Source: Adlercreutzia murintestinalis
Lineage (GTDB): Bacteria > Actinomycetota > Coriobacteriia > Coriobacteriales > Eggerthellaceae
Assembly (NCBI RefSeq): GCF_943192905.1
Contig: NZ_CALPCC010000001.1
Span: forward strand, 85,583-149,582
Direction of reading: 5' to 3'
Length of the DNA stretch: 64,000 bases
Made by a program: the position numbers and the translations under genes
The notes under the pieces: generated by a model
What the model was told of the DNA's origin: nothing
Database searches by the model: none
The model's input: the letters and a program-made list of their open reading frames with translations, nothing else
Shown: piece by piece, positions 51,101-60,100 of the stretch
Numbering within the stretch: position 1 is the first letter of the stretch
Layout: each line of letters starts with the position of its first letter

Positions 51101-54100
51101 ACACGCGTTTTCGTCTCGGTGCCATCGGTGTAGGTGGCAGGCGCACCTGTCGCATCGAGATAGCAGGTAGCGCCATCTTCTTTGCCGTCATACCAGCCGA
51201 GGAAGGTATATCCCTCCTTGGCAGGCTGCACTTTGTCTGCGATGGAGGGCACCGCATCCATATAGTAGGCAGTGACGCTGCCGTAGTTATCATCGGATGT
51301 CTCAGCGCCCGCTCCTGGTGCAGCATCGAAGTTGGCATCGAAGGAAAGCTCGGTCTTCATATGCACGCGCGCCTGCACAAGGCTTGCCCCGTTCGCATCC
51401 GAGCTGCCGTCATATGAGCGCTCCCAGTGTGCCCAATAGACAGCTCCAGATGCTGTGGGAAGAGCACTTGTCTTTGTGATCTCATCTCCTCCAAGGGCTT
51501 TTGTGAACCAGCCGACGAACGTGTAGTCATCACGCGTGATAGAGGGTATGACACCATCGAGGGTAGCGCCTGCTGCGTAGCGGGTCTGTGTCATCTTGTC
51601 AGCATCAGCGGTATCTGCGAACGTGCCGCCTTGGCCCTTCCAGGTGATCTGGATGTTGTCTCCTGTCCAATGAGCATACAGCGTCGCATCGCTTGGCTTG
51701 TCCCACATCTTGGCGCTCGTGCCATCAGCATTGGCATATTTGTGTGCGCTGTCATACTCGGCAGTATGTTCAGCTGAGTCCGCCGCCTCCTCGTCGTACC
51801 AGCCAATGAGCGTAAATCCGGCACGAGTGGGACCCGTCCCGTAATCTGCAGGCGTTGGAGTTCTGTCTCCGAAGGTCGCATTCGCCTCATAGCTTTGAGG
51901 CATGCCGCCTTTTGCATCAAAGGTGACCTTACACCCCTCTGCGCTCCAGCGCCCATAAAGGGTAAAAGCGTCAGGAGCAAGGCTGCTTGAATCAAGCTTA
52001 TCCCATATACGGGTGCGCTCGGCACCATTCTTATCGGTATAGGTCGCAGGTTCTCCCGCTGCATCCAAGTATTGGGTGGCATCTGCGCCTTTGCCGTCAT
52101 ACCAGCCAAGGAAGATGTTGCCATCCTTAGAAGGTGCGGTCTTGCCCGCAAGATCAGGAACTGACCTGCCATAGGTTGCGATCGCATCAGCGAAGGTGGC
52201 GTTGTTGCCGGTGCCACTGCCAAAAGACCCTTCCCAGTTAGGATCGTATGTGATGGTCGTTTGCATGAACAGCTTCGAGGTCACCTTGGTCTGGGCAAGG
52301 CCTTGAGCCGCATCCTTATCGTATGCGGGATCATCCGGGTCGTATTTGGGATCATCAGGGTTCTCTGGATCATTCGATGTCCAGTGCGCGTAATAGGTCG
52401 TGTCCTCGCTTGGAAGCGGCGTTGCCGCATCAACGAGCGTACCCCCGCCAAAGGGTGCGCTGTACCACCCGACAAACGTGTAGCCCTCACGCGTGATAAC
52501 AGGGATGTTGTCCTGCCCTATGGGAGCACCTGATGCGAAGCGCTTTGTGTAGATACCAGATGAGGTGGTATCGAAGGCACCGCCTTGCGCATCGAAGGTG
52601 AGTGTGATGGTGTTGCCAGACCACACCGCATACAGCGTCGCATCCCCATCGATATCCCAAAGCTGACCCTCTGTCGGCGTGCCATCGGCCTCAAGGTATT
52701 TCTTCGATGTCGTATCGTCGGCGTTGTCGGCGATCTTGTTCGCATACCAGCCAACAAGGGTAAAGCCAGGCCGCACAGGTGCTGCATAACTATCAGGGAT
52801 AGGAGCAGCTGCTGCATAGGTGGCAGTCTTGTCAGCATACGTTGCAGGCGCACCCGATGCATTCAGACCACCTTGCGCGTCGTATTTGACGGTGTAGGTC
52901 TTTGCCTTCCACTGAGCATAGAGGGTATGGGGGATCTCTTTGCCAGTCTCATCGGTGGCAAGCACATGCTTGTCCCACAGCTTCACGCTCGCACCGGTCG
53001 CATCAGCGTATTTGGTACCCTGCCCAAGCGTTGGTGAGTCAAAATACCCTTGGAGCTCAAAGCCTACGGCCGCAGGCGCGCTCGTATGCGCGATGGTAGA
53101 GGCTTGCCCGTAGGTGATGTCAACTGCCTCTGGCAGATCACCATCGGTGGTGCCGCCGTTGTTGTCCGGGAAGTTCTTGTCGATGCTCACCGTATAGGTA
53201 TTGACCTGCCAGTGCGCATAGAGCTTTTGTGCCTCTGTGGTGTCCTTATCCCATATCTTTGCATCTGTCCCATCAGATGATATATAGCGGTGAGACACGT
53301 CGTATGCATCGGTGTGATCCGTAGATGATGTTTGCGCCTCGTCATACCAGCCAAGCAGCGTATACCCATCGCGTGTGGGCATCGTCTTTGGCACAGGGAC
53401 TGCACTGTCGTAGGTCAGGGTCGCATCTGCATTGTTCGCTGGATGAGCGTTTCCTGTTGGGTCTTGCGGGAAGGCATCATCGTATGAGACCTTAGCGGTC
53501 TTTGCGACCCAGACCGCATGAAGCGAGGTGGAGTTGGCGGTCTTATCCCATACCTTGGCAGATGTGCCGTCAGCATTGAGGTACTTGTGCGCTTTGTTGT
53601 AGGCATCGTCATAGACAGTGCTTGCGGTACCTGACTCGTCATACCAACCAAGAAGCGTCCAGCCCGTCTTTTGAGGTGCTGCATATCCAACAGGCGTCAC
53701 TGTTGCAGCATCGAAGGTCATCTCGGTTGCCGGATAAGTGCCTGCCGTATAGCCAGACACTGACCCTTTGGTGCCCGTGTAGTCGTTATCTGGCGTTCCG
53801 AAGTACTCTTCTAGGTGGTCAAAGAAGGTAGTTGGCTGATAGACATCTGCCTGCCAGACCGCATAGAGCGTCTTAGCTCCGCTAAAGGCACGGTTATCAG
53901 GGAAGGAGGTGAGATCTGCTTGCGGTGTGCCATCCACCGTCTTCGTGAAGTAGGCAGCGCTCGTATCCGTTGAGGTCTCTGCATACCCCATGAACGTATA
54001 GCCTGTGCGGGTAGGTGCTACGATCGCATCAAGCGTTTCTGTGTCATCTTTCGGATCGCTTGTCGCATACCAGCCTTTTCCGGTCCACTGGTATATCTCT

Positions 54101-57100
54101 TTGGTGGTATCTGCGGCTTGCGTGCCGCCATTGGCGTTCAAGGTCACCTTGGGCACGGCATTTCTCGTCCAGTTCGCAACCCAGGTCTGCGCTGCCTCAA
54201 CACCCGAAGGTGCGCTTGAGGCAAGCTTCGCAGACCAGAGTTTGGTGGTGGCATCATAGGTCGGGGATGTGAGGCATACCGTGGAGGTGTCCTTGCGCGT
54301 GAAGCTTGTCAGGGTGTATCCGGTACGCTCGACGCTTGCTATCACATCGTTTGGCTTGAGCAGGTGGATAGATGCCTCATCGATGCCGCCATCTGAGACC
54401 GGCTCGTCAAGGTCTCCGCTTGTAAGCGCATTGCATCCCGCATCACCCAGAGCAAAACACAGGTTTACGCCGGGATTGCTACTAGTAAGCAAGCCTTTGG
54501 CTTCCTCAGAGCTCACATGTCCCTGCTCATTGATGATGGTGTACTCGGTCTGACTGCCAGGCCAACATGTCCGCAGCCAATACCTATCCCCCAAGTACTG
54601 CACTTCATTTGGCAAACCGTCACTTTCGGGTATGGATTCCACCCTTGAACCAGACCAATCCGGCAGACCCGAGGCATTCTTCACATACCATAGATTGACC
54701 TCGTCTTCTTTGCCGACACCCTTATTGGCGTAGAAGAGGTACTGGTACGTCGGCCCGGAGATACTGCCATTAAAGTTGTAGACGCCTTCGCTGCCTAGCC
54801 AACTCTCAATATGATCTGAGAAGAGTCTATATATCTCGCTGTCTCCAAGCACTTCTCTTACGCTGGGGACAAAGAGCCTGTCGCGTGATGAGAAGAGTTC
54901 CATGTTGTTGGAAGAGGATTGGTCTGCCCCGTAGAATTTATTCACCGCGATGATGCTGTCGACTAGGCTCGGCATCGTCTCCCATATAAAGGAATCGTCG
55001 TTCACACGATTCCTCAACTCATTTTCAGGGCCTCCCCAGCCTCCAGCATTGGGGCTGTCCCACGAGTGGTTCATGACGCCGGTGGTTGGGCAATCAATGA
55101 ACTGGAAGGTGAGCCCGACAGTGTCCCCCATCCTATAGTTCCCATGATTCTCCGCAGCCATATCTTGGTTGAAGCCTATGATGCGCAAGCCCCGCATCTG
55201 AACACGGCAGTCGTAGTCTGCTTCCGGTGCGCGCGAGGTGACAAGGGCGTAATAGAGCTCATAGATATCGCTTCCCGGTCCAGCAACGCCTGATCCAAGC
55301 GCGCGTGAGTGCTGTTTGACCTCATCAAGCGTGAAGGTGCGCCCCGCATAGGGTTTTACCGCCTCGCTTATCGGATTCTCGCTGATGGCAAGATAGAAAC
55401 CCTCCGACTTGGGGTCTTTCTCATCCTCTTCCTCTTCAATGGTGATGTATCCATGGTTTGCCCAGTAATAGATCTTATCTGGTGTAGGCGTTGTGGTGGC
55501 GCCATTGCCATCGAGTGTGACCTCATAGGCCCACTGCGCATAGTAGGTGGTATCCACAGCCGGGCAAGCGCTCGCTGACGTGATGCGCGTGGCATCCGAT
55601 TTGTTCTTATCGGTGTACCACCCCACAAAAACCGCACCTTGCTTGACAGGTACGGATCCCGGCATGGCGACCTTGTTGGCAGAGGTGGCGCTTACACCTG
55701 TGGCGAACGTTGTTTGGGTGGTGAGCACATCTGTCGCGCCATCAACGTTGCCGCCGCCCAGATCCCAGGTAAGCGTGATGTCTGCTGGCTCCCACTGAGC
55801 GTAGAGCGTGAAGGCATCAGGAGTGAGCTTGGTTACCGAATCGGTCACATCAAAGGCGCTGAGCGCAACACCACCAGCATCGGTGGCTGTGCCATCGGCG
55901 GCGAGATACTTGGTGCCACCTGATGCTGACCCATACCAGCCCTTAAACGTCCATCCGGCCTTGGTGGGAGCTGAGGTGTAGTCCGAGGGCTTGGGGATGG
56001 TCTTGCCATAGGTAGCAATCACTGAGGCATACGAGCCGCCCGTCGCCTTGCCGTTTATGGTGGTATCACCTCCGACGTTGGGGAAGTTCGCATCAAAGCT
56101 GACCGTGGACTGCATGAACAACTTAGAGGTCACACTTGTATTCTTAGCACCTTCAGCATCCGGGTCGCCCGTTGTCGTGTAGTGGGCGTAGTAGGTGGTG
56201 TTTTGGGGCGGGACGAGCGTAGATGTCGTGACCTTCATGCCACCGATAGCCTGGGTATACCATCCGTCAAAATCATAACCTGCCTTCGGGTTGATAGCCG
56301 GGATCTGTTCTTGGGTGAAGGTATCGCCAGTGTGGTATCCCATCGTGAGGCTTCCCGCAGAGCTGTTCTGAAAGTCTCCGTGTTCTTGCGCATCGAAGGT
56401 GATCGTTACCTGTATGCCTATCCAATAGGCATACAGCTTCGTGTCATCAACCTTATCCCAGTTGTGCGCGGAGGTGCCATCGGCATTGATGTATTTGGTA
56501 GCCCCTGCAGGAATCGGGGCGCTCTCTGCGATCTGGGTGTCATACCACCCGCCAAAGGTAAGGCCAATGCTCGTGGGGGCTTTGTAGTCAGAGGGGCAAG
56601 CACTGGCACGTCCTGCGGTCTGCGTTGCGGTCCCGAACAAAGTGCCATCCCCTGAAGCTGCATCGTTCAAGTAGAAGGATGCCGTCGTTTTGGCATAGAG
56701 CTTGGATGTCACCTGGGTGCCCAAACCCTTGTCAGGATCTGCGGTTGATTGCCAGTGCGCATAGAAGGTCTTGTTCTGCGCCCAGTCAGGGAACAGCGAA
56801 GTCGAGCTATCGACCTTGGCCCCGCCATAGCGCGCATCATACCAACCAAGGAAGTCATAGCCTTCGCGCACAGGATCGCTTGTGGGCATGATGCGATTGA
56901 ACTTCTGAGCACCCCAATCAGAAGAATAGGCTTCACTGTCACTATAGGTTGGCTGACCGCCTATCGTGCCACCTTGGGCATCGAAGGTGTAGGTGTAGGT
57001 GTCCTTTTGCCAATGAGCATAGAGCGTGGTGTTCTCAGTCTTATCCCATACCTTGTTGTTGTAGGGTCTGCCCTTCGCATCAAGGTATTGGGTAGCGTTA

Positions 57101-60100
57101 TTGTCTTTGCCGTCAAACCAGCCTATGAGGGAATAGCCTATGGTCTTAGGAGCCACACCCGACGCGGATGCGCACACGCTGTTATAGGTCATCGTGGCGG
57201 TATAGGTCGTGCGCGTCGAATAGGGAGGCGACGCTGCCGCTGTCGGGTTCGCAAGCTCGTCGATCATGTCGTTGAAGGTGACGGTATAGCGACTGGGAGT
57301 CCAATAAGCATACAAAGTAATTAGAGGCCAGTCACCGTATGTATAGTCATCGTCCTCGTAGCATATATCCCACTTCTCTTTTGTAGGAGTGCCATTTGCG
57401 TTGTAGTATTTGGTGCCCTCACCGTTCTCCTTGGTGAAATAGCCTTGAAAGTCATATCCGGCACGGGTAGGCGCCGTCACCGACTCCATGTCTTCTTCAT
57501 AGTCGAAGCCGCCGTAACTCACATATCCCTCCCACCATACGAGGGCGAGGCCAAAGCTTTGTGGAACCCAGTAAGCATAAAGAGTTGCATCGGAGGTCTT
57601 ATCCCACACATGAGCAGAGCTGCCGTCCTCGTCGTAGTACTTAGTGCCCTCGAATGACGAGGCGCCTGGATTTCGTATCCGGTCATAGTACCCCCGGAAA
57701 ACATAGCCTTTACGCGACGGTTTCGTGATTTCCGGCATAGCAGATCCCTCAGTGGCTTGAACCTTATCTGTGCCGCCCGTACCCGTTTGTTTGTCAAATG
57801 TGACCGTATAGATGCCACGCCAAACCGCATTAAATGTGACCGATTTCGTACCGTTCGAAGAAAGCTGATTCATCTCCTCGGCACTGATGGTCTCACCTGC
57901 TGCATATACCTTAGTGCCACCTGAAATCTGCCAACCAGCGAAGCCGTAACCGTTCTTTTTAAGCGTGCCCTCATTGGCTAACGTATGTGAAGAGTCGTAA
58001 GCAAGCGACACAGAGGCAGGAGCGCTACCCGCTGTATTGCCGTTGCCGTTATAATTCACCGTGTAGCTGACTGGGTCGTAGTAGAGCTTGAGCACAAGAG
58101 AGCCATCGCCATCAATATTGCCCGATTCCTTATAGCCGGCCGCAAAGGCGTTTATGCTGTATCCGATGATGGCTTTTTTCTCAGCGGTTGCCGTGGTGTC
58201 TGTCGTTCCTGTCTTGCTCACTGTATCCAGCAAAACGTACTCGTTCTTGTTACGGTCCTTCTTGTAATATTCCACTTTATAGGCAGATTGACCTGCTTGC
58301 CATTGGGCCTTTAACAGCACAGCCTTATTGCCGAGTTCGGACAGCACCTCTATTGTCGAGGATGAGATGCTGTTACCGTTTTTGTAAAGCGTATCTATGC
58401 CATCAGCCTTCCAGCCTAGGAACTCGTAGCCTGCTCGCGTAGGATCGGTTTGTAGCGAGTAGTCGCTACCGCGCTTGACATTCTCTCTCGTAGAAGCGAT
58501 GTTACCATAGTTCACGTCGAATATGAGCGTGTAGGTATCCTTTGAGCCATACAGAGCCCAGAGCTCGCTTGAACACGAGGTCAAGGGCACAGTGGCTCCT
58601 GGCAAACCAATGAAGTAGGCATCTGTGTTGGAGTAGGGATTCTTGTCATACCAAGCAATGACGTTTTGGTCCTGGTATGTGTAGGAAGACTTATCTAATA
58701 CAACATTAGCGGTTAGGAAGGAATCTCCTATAGATATCGGGACCACCTTGTCCTCAGTCACGCCCTTTCCATCAGCCTTGTAGTTGATGTTGTAGTATCC
58801 ATCCGTCCAATGGGCATAGAGTACTATGCTGGGGTAGGCAGGGTCTGTGCCCATAAATCGATAGTCCCCTTCTACCTGCCTGCCGCTCCCATCCAGTATC
58901 TTGTGACCGCCTTCTTTGGCCGTATACCAGCCTTCGACCATACTGTTCTTCACTCCGGCATCGCTACATGCTTGCGCCATGATGGACCAATAGTTGCTAT
59001 TGTCGTCTAGGCCCATATTCTGATCCAGCGGAAGGTAATTGGATTTCCTACTTGCAAGGCCAAGGGAAAAGTAGGACTGAGCCTTGGTATCGTTCAGCCC
59101 GGGCAGGTTGACGTTGTATGTAATATATCCCTCATTGTAATAACCTTCGAAGTTCGCATTATCCCCTCGGCGACCGGTATGCGTAATAGTTCCGTCACTA
59201 TCTGTGACGAAATACCACCCATCGGCAAAAAGATGCGGGAGTCCATACCCACGAAATGTGAACGTATCGCCATTGGAAGAAGTTAGGATCTTCGGAGGGA
59301 GAGGAGCCTTGTTACTAACCGTATTGGTCGCTGGGTCAATATATATGGCGAAGTCTGCTTCGCTTCCACCAGTGGTATACCACTTCCGCATCTCATCGAA
59401 TATGGTCTCTCCTGTTACAGGATGGTAAACCCTGAATTGTGCATCTAAGGGCATATCGCCGCCGTCATGTTTTCTATATGGCCATACCGCTATATTGGGA
59501 ACCTTTCCCTTATAGGGTCGGGTGAACGTCTCATGCAAGGTGAACTCCAGCGATGTGATAGCCCTGTTCTTCACCATAGCGTCGATCTGAGACATCGGCT
59601 CCCACTCCATCGAATAGTCGACGTAGCATGCATGAGAACTACTATAGATATGGGTAGCATCTTGGACATCGCTCATTGCGGTGTAGTTGTATATGAGCAA
59701 ATGGTCTCCGCCGGGCTTCAGCGCAACGGTCTTGCCGGATTCTGGTACGTATCCGCGGTAGTTGTACTCGGTGTAGGTCCTAGAATCCCAAGCTGACGAG
59801 GTATCCTCTTTGAATTTGAAGTTCAGATCCGCGTCAGCACCGTCTGTCTTGAACTTCACATCCACTGTCGTGCCAGCGTTCCTGGTCCAGTGCGCATAGA
59901 GGGTCGTTAAGGGCACGTTCTTATCCCAGCTCCTCACGGAATTCCCATTCTCGTCCAGATATCGCCTTCCGTCCGTGGGGTGGTCGTACCATCCAGCAAA
60001 GGTAAAGCCGTTCGCAACAGGATTGCCCCCGTCAGGCTTAGGGGTAGGGCTTCCCACAGAAACAGTCTTACTCCCATAGGAACGGCTCTTCACTCCGTTC

